64,000 bases of DNA from Rhodoferax sp. (GTDB lineage: Bacteria; Pseudomonadota; Gammaproteobacteria; Burkholderiales; Burkholderiaceae_C): contig NZ_JAQTWL010000013.1 of the NCBI RefSeq assembly GCF_028689295.1, forward strand, positions 33,790-97,789, written 5' to 3'. Numbering within the stretch: the first letter of the stretch is position 1; every line of letters starts with the position of its first letter. Both the position numbers and the translations under genes were made by a program. This document shows, in pieces, positions 36,319 to 47,009 of this stretch. The notes beneath the pieces are model-generated. The model made no database searches. It was not told the origin of the DNA and was given only the letters and a program-made list of their open reading frames with translations.

Positions 36319-36922
36319 ATTTACCCTCTTGACTCCTTAATTAAAGAATGGCATAATAGATCGCCACGTCGGTTTATTTATATATTCGACCATATCAGGG
36401 ATGCGTAACGGTAGGCCGAAAAGTTGTACAGAATTTATATGGGGAAAAATGGGTTCGAAACTTCCTTCACTTTGCCGTCAAGGTCTCGTTGTTTCAAGTG
36501 TTTCCAATCGGTTCGTAGGAATCCAAGCGATCACTGACGTATCGGCATTTTTTGGAGAATGTGAGATTTTGTCAATCGTTGGGCCAAACGGTGCTAGCAA
36601 GACGTCTCTGCTGAACACCATCATCAGCAGCAGCTTCTACATTCCCGATTCTTTTCAGATTACGCCCGACGGAATAGACACCACATGCACAAGGCCTCCC
36701 CCAATCGCTGCCTCCAGCACTGCATGGACCTTACAAAACATCGCACGACTTCGTCGTGATCGCGCTTTTGGTGAAGCTCGTCGCGAGTGGTTGATGAGCG
36801 TCCATGCAACCTTACAACATAGCAAATGCCGATAAAGCAGCAGCAGTTATTTTTATAGCCTATTGTTGCGATTGAAGCTTTCCACCGAACGCGCCCTAAT
36901 CTACACAAAGAGCACGATTATT
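36319..36922 (+). repeat. Inverted repeat copy B: promoter, operator, livG-like fragment and sucC leader
   Basis: Partner of copy A (32602-33212). It retains TTGACT (36329-36334), 17 bases, CATAAT (36352-36357) and an operator relic ATCGCCACGTCGGT (36360-36373). Its right end runs into the leader directly in front of sucC, so the regulon promoter points towards sucC through a dead gene. Confidence 0.8.
36401..36835 (+). pseudogene. Decayed LivG ATPase fragment (copy B)
   Basis: Reads VSNRFVGIQAITDVSAFFGE, EILSIVGPNGASKTSLL and IPDSFQITPDGI, aligned to the first 110 residues of LivG. Walker A is GPNGASKTS, with the same Gly-to-Ser loss as copy A, and there is a short insertion (TIISSSFYIPD) after it. 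The frame ends in unrelated residues (REWLMSVHATLQHSKCR). No Walker B or signature remains. Confidence 0.85.
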
Positions 36923-36951
36923 CCGACTAGAGCATTGATTAGAGAGACACA

Positions 36952-38115
<1,164 letters not shown>

Positions 38116-38120
38116 TCAAA

Positions 38121-39023
38121 ATGTCTATCTACATCAACAAAGACACCAAGGTCATCACCCAGGGCATCACGGGCAAGACCGGCCAGTTCCACACTGAAAA
38201 GTGCCAGGAATACGCTAATGGCAAGAACTGCTTTGTCGCGGGTGTGAACCCCAAGAAGGCCGGCGAGTCGATCTTCAACATCCCGATTTACGCCTCGGTC
38301 AAAGAAGCCGCAAGCGAGACTGGCGCCACGGTCAGCGTGATTTATGTGCCCCCGTCAGGTGCTGCTGCCGCCATCTGGGAGGCCGTCGAGGCCGACCTGG
38401 ACTTGGCGATTTGTATCACCGAAGGCATCCCGGTGCGTGACATGCTCGAAGTGCGCAACCGCATGAAGGCCAAGGAAGCCGCTGGCGGCAAGAAAACCCT
38501 GCTGCTCGGCCCCAACTGCCCCGGCCTGATCACGCCCGACGAGATCAAGATCGGCATCATGCCCGGTCACATCCACCGCAAGGGCCGCATCGGTGTGGTC
38601 AGCCGCTCCGGCACGTTGACCTATGAAGCGGTGGCACAGTTGACCGAAATCGGTCTGGGCCAGTCCACTGCTGTCGGCATTGGTGGCGACCCCATCAATG
38701 GTTTGAAGCACATCGACGTGATGCAGGCTTTCAACGACGATCCTGACACCGACGCCGTCATCATGATTGGTGAAATTGGTGGCCCGGACGAGGCCGAAGC
38801 CGCACGCTGGTGCAAGCTCAACATGAAGAAACCGATTGTGGGCTTCATCGCGGGTGTGACCGCACCTGCGGGCAAACGCATGGGCCACGCCGGTGCCTTG
38901 ATCTCTGGCGGTGCCGATACCGCTGAAGCCAAGCTCGCCGTGATGGAAGAATGTGGTTTCAAGGTCACGCGCAATCCGTCCGAGATGGCCAAGTTGCTGA
39001 AAGCCATGCTGTCGCACTTATGA
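38121..39023 (+). CDS. sucD: Succinyl-CoA synthetase, alpha subunit
   Basis: A 300-residue subunit with the CoA-binding Rossmann domain (QGITGKTGQFHTEKCQEY near residue 14) and the phospho-histidine loop GKRMGHAGALISGG (His near residue 250). GPNCPGLITPDEIKIGIMPG is typical. It lies 5 bases after sucC. The C-terminal residues (AKLLKAMLSHL) differ slightly from the common ending, making it about three residues longer than usual. Confidence 0.97.
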   Translation: MSIYINKDTKVITQGITGKTGQFHTEKCQEYANGKNCFVAGVNPKKAGESIFNIPIYASVKEAASETGATVSVIYVPPSGAAAAIWEAVEADLDLAICITEGIPVRDMLEVRNRMKAKEAAGGKKTLLLGPNCPGLITPDEIKIGIMPGHIHRKGRIGVVSRSGTLTYEAVAQLTEIGLGQSTAVGIGGDPINGLKHIDVMQAFNDDPDTDAVIMIGEIGGPDEAEAARWCKLNMKKPIVGFIAGVTAPAGKRMGHAGALISGGADTAEAKLAVMEECGFKVTRNPSEMAKLLKAMLSHL

Positions 39024-39424
39024 TCCCGTTTCTCAGCGCTAAAGCGTCGATTTATTCAACCAAGCATAAGCTCGGCTTCGTTATCAACCGGGGTCTGGCA
39101 TCTCTGTCCCCATGCAACCTTCTCGGTACAGCCACATCAAGCTCATTGCCTGTCAAGGTAACGTTGTCAAATGCGAGTTTTGGCTATTGGACTAATCGTC
39201 CGGCTGAAATGTTTCGAAGGGACTACGCCATCTTGGCTGAGAGATTCATTAAAGAAGCGAGCAAGGGGGCCTCAGGCATGCTTGCTCCACTGAATATGGT
39301 CATCGACCTTTGGCAAGACGCACTAATCTTTAACGGGAAAGGTGGCGTTAGACGTGCACCACTGCTTCGTCCGAAATGATTTCACCATCCTCAAAAGCAA
39401 GTTTAAAAACTAAAGGAATCAGAA
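39024..39424. other. Intergenic region between sucD and etfB
   Basis: About 400 bases. Its plus-strand open frame has no ribosome site and no recognised motif. No clear hairpin terminator was seen by eye after sucD. The sequence directly before etfB contains AAAGGAA as ribosome site. Confidence 0.4.
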
Positions 39425-40174
39425 ATGAAAGTTTTAGTCGCAGTCAAGCGAGTGGTTGACTACAACGTCAAGGTACGCGTTAAAAGTGATGGCAGCGGCG
39501 TTGATCTCGCCAACGTCAAAATGAGCATGAACCCCTTCGACGAAATCGCCATCGAAGAAGCCGTGCGCCTGAAAGAAAAGGGTGTGGCCACCGAGATCAT
39601 CGCCGTCTCCTGTGGCGTCACCCAATGCCAGGAAACCCTGCGCACGGCCATGGCCATCGGTGCCGATCGTGCCATCCTGGTTGAAACCGCCGAAGAACTG
39701 CAACCCCTGGCGGTGGCCAAACTGCTCAAGGCCCTGGTCGACAAAGAACAACCCGGCCTCATCATCCTGGGCAAACAAGCCATCGATGACGACTGCAACC
39801 AGACCGGCCAGATGCTCGCCGCGCTGGCCGACCTGCCCCAGGTCGCCTTTGCCAGCAAGCTTGAAGTGGCGGACGGCAAAGCCACGGTGTCACGCGAAAT
39901 CGACGGCGGCAGTGAAACCCTCTCGGTCACCCTGCCCGCTGTCGTCACGGCCGACTTGCGCCTGAACGAGCCCAGGTATGTGACCCTGCCCAACATCATG
40001 AAGGCCAAGAAAAAGCCCATGGAAATCCTCAAACCCGAAGATTTGGGCGTGGATGTGAGCCCGCGCATCAAGACCCTCAAGGTCAACGAGCCACCCAAAC
40101 GCAGCGCCGGCATCAAGGTGCCCGATGTGGCCACCCTGGTGGCCAATCTCAAGAACGAAGCCAAGGTGATCTAA
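39425..40174 (+). CDS. etfB: Electron transfer flavoprotein, beta subunit
   Basis: A 249-residue ETF small subunit starting [20 protein letters not shown], with the signature VNPFDE-like [21 protein letters not shown] near residue 37. Further conserved segments are [20 protein letters not shown] and [10 protein letters not shown], then [20 protein letters not shown]. It binds AMP and forms the heterodimer with EtfA that collects electrons from acyl-CoA dehydrogenases. AAAGGAATCAGAA precedes the ATG. It is followed immediately by etfA. Confidence 0.97.
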   Translation: MKVLVAVKRVVDYNVKVRVKSDGSGVDLANVKMSMNPFDEIAIEEAVRLKEKGVATEIIAVSCGVTQCQETLRTAMAIGADRAILVETAEELQPLAVAKLLKALVDKEQPGLIILGKQAIDDDCNQTGQMLAALADLPQVAFASKLEVADGKATVSREIDGGSETLSVTLPAVVTADLRLNEPRYVTLPNIMKAKKKPMEILKPEDLGVDVSPRIKTLKVNEPPKRSAGIKVPDVATLVANLKNEAKVI

Positions 40175-41128
40175 ATGACAGTCTTAGTAATTGCTGAGCA
40201 CGACAACGTCAGCCTCAAAAGCGCCACATTCAACGTCGTCATGGCGGCGACCCAGACCAGTATGTTCACAGATGGTCTTGTGCATGTTTTGGTCATGGGC
40301 CACAATGCCGACCCGGTCGCAATGGCTGCCGCACAGATCACCGGCGTTGCCAAAGTTATTCATGCCGACGGTGCCCAGTTTGCACATGGATTGGCCGAGA
40401 ATGTGGCGGCCCAGGTGCTGACCATCGCTGGCCAGTATTCCCACATCATGTTTGCATCGACTGCCAGCGGTAAAAATGTGGCACCTCGCTTGGCCGCCAA
40501 GCTCGACGTCAGCCAGATTTCAGATGTCATCAATATCGAAAACAGCGACACTTTTGAGCGTCCAATCTACGCCGGCAACGCGATTGCCACGGTGCAGAGC
40601 ACCGATGCGATCAAGGTCCTGACCGTGCGTACCACAGGTTTCGATGCTGCCATCGCCACGGGTGGTACCGCAACGGTTGAAATCGTGGTCGCCGTTACTG
40701 GCAGTTCAATCACCACCTTTGTCGGTAGAGAAATCGCCAAGAACGAACGCCCCGAACTGACCTCCGCCAAGATCATCGTCGCCGGTGGCCGGGCTTTGGG
40801 TTCCAACGAAAAGTTCATGGAAGTAATGACCCCGCTGGCCGACAAGCTTGGCGCAGCCTTGGGTGCTTCGCGCGCCGCTGTCGATGCGGGTTACGCCCCG
40901 AACGACTGGCAAGTGGGCCAGACGGGCAAGATTGTCGCCCCGCAGCTCTACATTGCAGCGGGCATCTCAGGAGCCATACAGCATCTCGCGGGCATGAAGG
41001 ACTCCAAAGTGATCGTGGCAATCAACAAAGACGCCGAGGCGCCGATATTTTGCGTGGCCGACTATGGGCTCGAAGCTGACTTGTTCGTGGCAGTGCCCGA
41101 ATTTGTAGCAGCGCTCCAGCTTCCTTAA
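40175..41128 (+). CDS. etfA: Electron transfer flavoprotein, alpha subunit
   Basis: A 317-residue FAD-binding large subunit. The C-terminal FAD domain shows [55 protein letters not shown] and [21 protein letters not shown]. The start codon follows directly on the etfB stop (TAAATG), so expression is coupled. It transfers electrons to ETF-QO in the membrane (one copy is encoded at 9.5-11.2 kb). Confidence 0.97.
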   Translation: MTVLVIAEHDNVSLKSATFNVVMAATQTSMFTDGLVHVLVMGHNADPVAMAAAQITGVAKVIHADGAQFAHGLAENVAAQVLTIAGQYSHIMFASTASGKNVAPRLAAKLDVSQISDVINIENSDTFERPIYAGNAIATVQSTDAIKVLTVRTTGFDAAIATGGTATVEIVVAVTGSSITTFVGREIAKNERPELTSAKIIVAGGRALGSNEKFMEVMTPLADKLGAALGASRAAVDAGYAPNDWQVGQTGKIVAPQLYIAAGISGAIQHLAGMKDSKVIVAINKDAEAPIFCVADYGLEADLFVAVPEFVAALQLP

Positions 41129-41539
41129 CTCAGGCACTTGAAGGCCCCATCCCATGGCACTGCTGCTTCGATGTCTCCAAGAACTACGCATCCGGCAAGG
41201 CGAATCACAGACCCTTGCGCAGGAATACGCTAATGATCCGTGCAACAAATTGTGTCCCGAAGCGGTTGGTTCGGCGCAAGCAACCACCGCCTTCGTAGAC
41301 AGCTCTGCATCTTTGGCAATCCGCCATGAGTTAACCTATAGATCGGGGAAAGTTGTTCACCAAATGGGACCATTTATATCTGTAAAGTGATGCATTAAAC
41401 AAGCGCTGTCTGAAGATGCAGAAATGGGCCGACTTTTGCGACAAAGATCAAAGGGCCATAGCGAATACAATTTCATCCCAATCCGGCAACCCGAGTGGTG
41501 ATTGAATTGCGCTCAGCTGAGTGCACATTCTGCCCAGAG

Positions 41540-41735
41540 GAGATGGTGAATTATGTTTACGATTCCAGCGTCGTAGGCGATGGTCCCTCACAGAGAAATC
41601 AGCGCTGGTGCGACAGGCCTACGAGCGTGGCATGAACTTCTCGTTTGTAGCCAGGCAGGAGGGCATCGCAGCGAGCCTGTTGTTTCCGTGGCGAAATCTT
41701 AAACGTCAGGATGCACTGGCATGCGCCCCATTTTG
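41540..41735 (+). pseudogene. IS3-family OrfA-type transposase remnant
   Basis: The plus-strand frame contains RRRRWSLTEKSALVRQAYER, then GMNFSFVARQEGIAASLLFP and WRNL. This is the helix-turn-helix of IS3/IS2-type OrfA proteins (usually VARRHGVNPNQLFTWR). No OrfB is present. It lies between etfA and the 3' end of the Pat-like gene. The remaining 41129-41540 sequence shows nothing recognisable. Confidence 0.6.
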
Positions 41736-41750
41736 TTGCTGCGTGCAATC

Positions 41751-44441
41751 CTACAGACTGTGTGTGACCAGCTTGAAGTCCGGATCTCCCGGATAGGCTT
41801 TGACCTGATAGCCCAAGCTGCGCATGAGCTTGAGCATGCGGGAGTTATGGGCCAGAACCAGACCCTCAATCTCGGACAGGCCTCTTTCACGCGCCACGTC
41901 CATGATGCATTCCATTAGGCGTGAGCCCATGCCCTTGCCATTGAAGTCGTCGGCCACCGCCAGTGCGAAGTCGCAACTCGACTGGTCCGGGTTGGTGACA
42001 TAACGCGAGACACCAACTATGCGTTCAGTCTCGGTGATGTCGCCCTCGGGTGTGACCTTGCGTTCCTTGACAACGGCCGCCAACGCCATTTCTCGGTCGT
42101 AGTCGATCAATGTGAAGCGTGCCAGCATTGCAGGCGGCAGCTCGGCCATGCTGGATACAAAGCGGAAGCGGCGACTTTGCGGCGACAGTTCGCTGAGTAG
42201 ATTCTTGAGCATCTGCGCATCGTCGGGATGGATCGGGCGAATAGAGTATTCGCCGCCACCGCGCAGAGGCAGTGTCATCTCGTAGCGGGCCGGGTAGGGC
42301 AGGATGGAAAGGTGGTGGTAGTCGTTGGCGCGACCGCTGCTGCCTTGGGGCGCGCTGTCGATAGCGATTCGCACATCCACCGCCACAGCACCGAATTCGT
42401 CGACGATGATGGGGTTGATATCCATCTCGCGTAAGTGCGGAAATTCGCACACCATTTCCGAGACGCGCAATAGCACCTGTTCCAGAGCATCCATGTTCAC
42501 CGCGCTAGCACCGCGCCATTCGCCCAGGGTTTCGGACACCCGCGAGCGGTCGATCAGCCGACGTGCCAGAAACTGGTTGAGAGGCGGTAACTCCATGGCA
42601 CGATCATTGAGCAATTCGATCATGGTGCCGCCAGCGCCAAACACAATCACCGGACCGAACGGGTCATCGGTGACAAGGCCCACATAGATCTCGCGGCCAC
42701 GGCGGGCGTTTGCCATCTTCTGCACGGTCACTCCATTGAGGAGGGCCTTCGGCATGATGCGCTTGACCCGCTCCACCATGTCGTTGTAGTTGTCACGTGC
42801 ACTAGTGGCATTCATGATGTTGAGCGCCACTCCCTGCACATCGGAATTGTGGCTGATGTCGGGCGAGTCGATCTTGAGCGCCACCGGGTAACCCAGCTGC
42901 GCCGAAATCATCATGACCTCGTTGGCGTTGCGCGCCAAAATGGTTTGCGTGACCGGAATGTGGAAGCACGACAGCAATGTCTTGGACTCCATATCGGACA
43001 GCACCTTGCGCCCTTCGGCCAACACACTCTCGATGATGAGGCGCGCGCCTTCGATGTCGGGCTTGTCCAGGATTGACAGCGGTGGCGGCGTCTGCTGCAG
43101 CAGTCGCTGGTTTTGATAGAAGGTGGCGATGTTGCCGAAGGCGCCCACCGCCGCCTCCGGTGTGCGGAAGGTGGGAATGGCGGCCTCGTTGAGAAGCACG
43201 CGTGCCTCGCCTACTGTAGCGTCACCCATCCAACAGGTCAGCAGCGGTTTGCCCATGGCGCGTTTGATTTCCGCCATGGCCTTGGCGATACTGATGGAGT
43301 CGGAACCGGTCTTGGGTGAGAAGATCACTAGCACGCCGTCTATTGATGCGTCATGGTAGGCAGCAATGACTGCGGCCTTGTAGTGTTCGGCCGTAGCTTC
43401 TTCTGACAAGTCAATCAGGTCGGTCAGTGACGCCATCACAGGCAGCTTGGGCTTGAGCTCGGCGCTCGTCTGCTCCGATAGCTTGCCCAGGTGCAGATGA
43501 ATTTCATAGACCCAGTCCACCGCCAGCCTGCCAGGGCCTCCGCCATTGGTGACGATGGCTAGGCGCTGGCCCACCGGGCGGTAACGCGAAGCCAAGCATT
43601 TGGCCGCCGAGAACAGTTCCATAAACGAGGTGACGCGCACTGCCCCGGCGCGGCGAAGGGCCGCGTCAAACACATTGTCGCTGCCGACGATGGTGCCGCT
43701 GTCGGTTTGTGCTGCCTGGTTGCCTGCGGGCTTGCGTCCGGCCTTAAGCACGATGACCGGCTTGGTATGGGCTGCCGAGCGCAGCGCGCTCATGAAGCGG
43801 CGTGCATTGGAAATGCCTTCCAGGTACACGATGATGCTTTGCGTGCGTGCGTCGTTGGCCAAGTAGTCCAGCACCTGCGCGATGTCCACCGCGGTGTTGG
43901 AGCCCAGCGAAACCACCGAGGAAAACCCCACGGCATTCTTGCGCGCCCAGTCCAGCATGGACGCCGTTAACGCGCACGATTGCGACACCAGCGCCAGCGA
44001 ACCGCTACTGGCCAGGTCACCCGCCACGCTGGCATTGAGTTGCAGCAGCGGGTTCTGAAAGCCCAGGCAGTTAGGCCCCAACAGTTGCACGTCTTCGCGC
44101 TTGGCCACCTTTTCCAGGGACTGGGCCAGCTCAGCGCTGATACCGGTGGAGATGATCAGGGCCGAGCGGCAGTTCATGCGACCTGCGACCTCCAGTGCGG
44201 CCAGCACTTCGTCCTCAGGCAGCGCAATGATGGCCAGATCAGCGCGCGTTCGCGACAGATCGGCCAGCGTGCCATTGCTGTGGATATCCAGAAATTGCAG
44301 CGTACCCTTGTAAGCCTGCGCCTTCAGGTTTTCGGCCAGTTGCCGGGCTTGGGGTGTATGGCCCTCCACGGATTCGGTGGGGCCAGCGAATACCAGAATC
44401 GATTGGGGGGCGAAAAGAGGAGCGAGGTAGTGTTTGTCCAT
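41751..44441 (-). CDS. NDP-forming acyl-CoA synthetase fused to GNAT acetyltransferase (Pat-like protein acetyltransferase)
   Basis: An 896-residue multidomain protein. A CoA-binding Rossmann domain (residues about 8-130, LAPQSILVF to LLGPNCLGFQNPLLQLN) is followed by succinyl-CoA-synthetase-like domains (SQSCALTASMLDWARKN and IVTNGGGPGRLAVDW), an ATP-grasp domain (about 480-700, GYPVALKIDSPDISHNSDVQ and FGAGGTMIELLNDRA), and a C-terminal GNAT domain (about 730-890, VADDFNGKGMGSRLMECIMD). This is the layout of Pat/PatZ lysine acetyltransferases that acetylate acyl-CoA synthetases. The phospho-His loop of active synthetases is not evident, as in Pat proteins. It could regulate the AMP-forming ligases of this genome; that is inference. 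The ATG at 44441 is preferred to the GTG at 44453. Confidence 0.88.
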   Translation of the reverse strand: MDKHYLAPLFAPQSILVFAGPTESVEGHTPQARQLAENLKAQAYKGTLQFLDIHSNGTLADLSRTRADLAIIALPEDEVLAALEVAGRMNCRSALIISTGISAELAQSLEKVAKREDVQLLGPNCLGFQNPLLQLNASVAGDLASSGSLALVSQSCALTASMLDWARKNAVGFSSVVSLGSNTAVDIAQVLDYLANDARTQSIIVYLEGISNARRFMSALRSAAHTKPVIVLKAGRKPAGNQAAQTDSGTIVGSDNVFDAALRRAGAVRVTSFMELFSAAKCLASRYRPVGQRLAIVTNGGGPGRLAVDWVYEIHLHLGKLSEQTSAELKPKLPVMASLTDLIDLSEEATAEHYKAAVIAAYHDASIDGVLVIFSPKTGSDSISIAKAMAEIKRAMGKPLLTCWMGDATVGEARVLLNEAAIPTFRTPEAAVGAFGNIATFYQNQRLLQQTPPPLSILDKPDIEGARLIIESVLAEGRKVLSDMESKTLLSCFHIPVTQTILARNANEVMMISAQLGYPVALKIDSPDISHNSDVQGVALNIMNATSARDNYNDMVERVKRIMPKALLNGVTVQKMANARRGREIYVGLVTDDPFGPVIVFGAGGTMIELLNDRAMELPPLNQFLARRLIDRSRVSETLGEWRGASAVNMDALEQVLLRVSEMVCEFPHLREMDINPIIVDEFGAVAVDVRIAIDSAPQGSSGRANDYHHLSILPYPARYEMTLPLRGGGEYSIRPIHPDDAQMLKNLLSELSPQSRRFRFVSSMAELPPAMLARFTLIDYDREMALAAVVKERKVTPEGDITETERIVGVSRYVTNPDQSSCDFALAVADDFNGKGMGSRLMECIMDVARERGLSEIEGLVLAHNSRMLKLMRSLGYQVKAYPGDPDFKLVTHSL

Positions 44442-44534
44442 ACGTATCGGCACCGATTCAAAACTGACCCCCTGGGACCGATTGAATTTTGACCAGGGGC
44501 TAAAGTTGTCAGCTTGACTTCCAATTGTGGATAA

Positions 44535-44873
44535 CTATAGCTGTTTGCTGGTGTTGGTGATCCTGTTTTGAAGTGGTTTCTTGTGAAGCTCACTCTCCAT
44601 AGGGGAAGTCCGAAGCTGCTTGATGCGCAGTTGCAGGTCGTCAAGCGTCAGCGGCTTTAATCCTTGCTCCACGACGGTCGCACCATGCTCGCGCAGCACG
44701 AGCGAGCCCGCAAACACCGAGCCAAAGTATCTCAGCAGGCCGAACGCATCGGACCGGTCGAACTTCTCTTCCATGGCCAAGACTTCGCGCAAAAATTCTT
44801 CTGGCAGCAGGTTATCAAAGTTCCACTGAACGGGACGATCGCATGAGCCGTCAGTGTGGAATGGCCTGGTCAT
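44535..44873 (-). CDS. Hypothetical protein (112 aa)
   Basis: A short soluble, acidic-to-neutral protein with a helical middle (LPEEFLREVLAMEEKFDRSD, then FGLLRYFGSVFAGSLVLREH). I do not recognise a family. There is no clear ribosome site before the ATG at 44873, so its reality is not certain. It lies between the AAA+ gene of the integrase cassette and the Pat-like gene. The 70 bases beside it (44465-44500) contain an inverted repeat with CCCCTGG/CCAGGGG arms, perhaps an element end or a terminator. Confidence 0.45.
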   Translation of the reverse strand: MTRPFHTDGSCDRPVQWNFDNLLPEEFLREVLAMEEKFDRSDAFGLLRYFGSVFAGSLVLREHGATVVEQGLKPLTLDDLQLRIKQLRTSPMESELHKKPLQNRITNTSKQL

Positions 44874-44947
44874 GGATAAGCCATTGGACAGACTGAAACC
44901 TAGACGCCGAAGCTAGCATAAATAGGACTAACATTCATGATGCAGGT

Positions 44948-46255
44948 TCAATGAAGGTATTGTGTAACCTTACCGCCCTGCCCGCCCGCCTCATCCTCAA
45001 ACAACCACCCCGGAAAGTCCCCCCGACACAGCTCTTTCCTGTCAGCCGCAACAGCATTGGCCACGGCCTCCAGGGTCAACTGATAAATCTGGCGGGCTGG
45101 CAAATGCGCCAGATGCCGGCGCAGCGACACATCAGGCTTGAAACCCTTGATGCCGACCGATTGAATGCTGGCACGCATCACCTCTTCGGCCAGCACCAGG
45201 CACTCTGCGGCTGTGGGTGGCATGATGTGGAACTCCCGAAACCGGCTGCGCAAGGGCGGATCCAGATACATCGCGGTGTTGGCGGTGGCAATCCAGGTCA
45301 CTTGGCTGGCGTCGAATTCGAACATCAGTGAGATGTCACGTACCCCTTTGGCGCTAACCGGTTCCAGTACCGAATACAGGCTGCTCACGGGAGAGGCGTA
45401 GCTCATCGAGCGTGAAGGCTTGTCGATCTCATCGAGCACGATGATGGGATTGGCGTGCTGACCCAGAACCACGGTCTCAAACAGCACGCCATGCTGGGAA
45501 TTACCCCAATGTCGATCGGAACCCAGAAAGACCGAAGAGGTCAGATCGGAATCAAGGGCTTGAATGTGGATGGTGGTACTCAAGGCCTGCGCCAGGGCCT
45601 GGGCAAAGTGGGTTTTTCCCACTCCAGCCTCCCCAACCAACAGCATGGGCTGCAGACGAACCGGTTTCTGGCTGCACCTGGCCAGGTTGATCTGCGCCAT
45701 GACGAAGGCCACCGCCTCTTTCATGTGCGGCTGCTTCTGCGCCAAGGTTTCCAGTGACTTGAGTGACTTTGGCCGAGCGATCTCGCGCAAGGTGGTGCCG
45801 GCATGCACCAACTCCTGATAGGTTTGGTCCAGCCTGGCCCGCTCATCCCCATCACTTTTGCTCAGACGCTTGCGCAGGACCAGGGCCTGTTCTGACTTGA
45901 ACACCGGATAACGATGTCGTGACGACCGGGTCCGGTCCGATTCATCAATGCGAGCCCAGGCCTGGGTTGCCTTCTCGAGTTCGATCTGGTCTTTGCTCTT
46001 GAAGCTGTTGTCGGGACCGGAATCGGTGGACTCAGACGCACGGAAGCTGCTGATGGCCTCCTCACGCGCCTGGGCCTTTTCCATGGCGGTCACCTTGTCC
46101 TGCTCTGCTTCCTTTTCCTTGAAGCGACGCTTGCTTTCAGCCTCCAGGTCGTCCTTGAGGTGGGACGGCACAAACATCTCGTGGCGACGGCTGTAATCAT
46201 CCTGATACAGCCGGTAAAGGGCAAAGCCCGGTGGGTCAGTGTCTGGATTTTCCAT
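44948..46255 (-). CDS. AAA+ ATPase (Lon/ClpX-like core) of the integrase cassette
   Basis: A 435-residue protein. A charged, Lys/Glu-rich N-terminal helical region (about residues 25-110, possibly coiled coil) precedes an AAA+ core: Walker A LLVGEAGVGKTHFAQALA (near residue 205), Walker B IIVLDEIDKPSR, sensor 1 WIATANTAM and the arginine finger in PPLRSRFREFHI. This resembles the Lon-type AAA module, but no protease domain follows, so it is a stand-alone remodeller or clamp loader-like motor. ATG 46255 has GGAGCCTGAG before it and lies one base from the stop of the phosphoesterase gene. It is the last gene of the HD, LAGLIDADG, phosphoesterase, AAA+ operon. Role unknown. Confidence 0.82.
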   Translation of the reverse strand: MENPDTDPPGFALYRLYQDDYSRRHEMFVPSHLKDDLEAESKRRFKEKEAEQDKVTAMEKAQAREEAISSFRASESTDSGPDNSFKSKDQIELEKATQAWARIDESDRTRSSRHRYPVFKSEQALVLRKRLSKSDGDERARLDQTYQELVHAGTTLREIARPKSLKSLETLAQKQPHMKEAVAFVMAQINLARCSQKPVRLQPMLLVGEAGVGKTHFAQALAQALSTTIHIQALDSDLTSSVFLGSDRHWGNSQHGVLFETVVLGQHANPIIVLDEIDKPSRSMSYASPVSSLYSVLEPVSAKGVRDISLMFEFDASQVTWIATANTAMYLDPPLRSRFREFHIMPPTAAECLVLAEEVMRASIQSVGIKGFKPDVSLRRHLAHLPARQIYQLTLEAVANAVAADRKELCRGDFPGWLFEDEAGGQGGKVTQYLH

Positions 46256-46256
46256 C

Positions 46257-47009
46257 TCAGGCTCCTGATGAATGAGACTGGTGATCAAGATCCCCAGAAA
46301 AGATAACCTCGGCATGACCGTCCAGGTCAATGGCGGTGATGCCACACAGGCCGACCCCAAAGCTTTTGAATCCCTGTTGCACCCAGCGGTGACTGCTGTC
46401 CATCCGGTCGTGTTGATGACCGTGAACGCTCACTTTGACGCCCATGCTGCGCGCCAGCTCATCCAGGATCTCAAACCCGTTGGGGTGATAACCGGGTGCC
46501 TCATGCGTGACCAGAATGTCAGCACGCTGGGTCGCCAAGGCTTTGAATTCCTCCGGGTAGATGCTGGACCAGTGTTTGCGGTGCACACCGCCCTGCCAGC
46601 GATCCTGCCGGGGGGTAGAGCGGGCATGGCTGGAGCGGCTTTCGAACCTGGCGTCACTGTGGCCGGGATACCAGACCGATTCACGGAACACGCCGCCCAG
46701 ACCCGCGAGCTTGAGGCCATTGGGCAGTTCCACCACCCGGCCATGGAGATTGCGCTCAGCCAGTGTGCTGCCCCAGAGGTGGTGCCAGTTCTGGTCACTG
46801 TCAGTATCGTGGTTGCCATGGATGAACCACAGCTTGTTCGGATCGATGGCTGCGAGTTCCAGGTGCAGGGGCTGCTCTGGCTCAATGTCCCCAAGCAGGA
46901 CAATGGCCATGGGGTCCAGCAGCTCAGCCGCGCGCAGGATGTGGTCAAACCGGCCATGGGGGTCACCGCAGAACAGGATGGGTTGGGTGTTCATGGTCGT
47001 GGCTTTCAT
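46257..47009 (-). CDS. Calcineurin-like metallophosphoesterase
   Basis: A 250-residue phosphoesterase with all metal motifs intact: FCGDPHGRFDHI (GDxHG) near residue 14, VLLGDIEPEQ (GDxxx), WFIHGNHDTDSD (GNHD), LVTHEAPGY, and the C-terminal VHGHQHDRMDS (GHxH). It should be active on a phosphomonoester, phosphodiester or nucleotide. Its ATG overlaps the stop of the LAGLIDADG gene by four bases (ATGA), supporting the start at 47009, although ATG 46994 is also possible. It is part of the four-gene operon beside the integrase. Nucleic-acid end processing or second-messenger hydrolysis would both fit the context; neither is shown. Confidence 0.88.
   Translation of the reverse strand: MKATTMNTQPILFCGDPHGRFDHILRAAELLDPMAIVLLGDIEPEQPLHLELAAIDPNKLWFIHGNHDTDSDQNWHHLWGSTLAERNLHGRVVELPNGLKLAGLGGVFRESVWYPGHSDARFESRSSHARSTPRQDRWQGGVHRKHWSSIYPEEFKALATQRADILVTHEAPGYHPNGFEILDELARSMGVKVSVHGHQHDRMDSSHRWVQQGFKSFGVGLCGITAIDLDGHAEVIFSGDLDHQSHSSGA

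Noticed and set aside
44459..44520. Inverted repeat with CCCCTGG/CCAGGGG arms as an integrase attachment site
   Set aside because: No matching second copy was found on the other side of the integrase cassette; it may be a terminator or old IS end.
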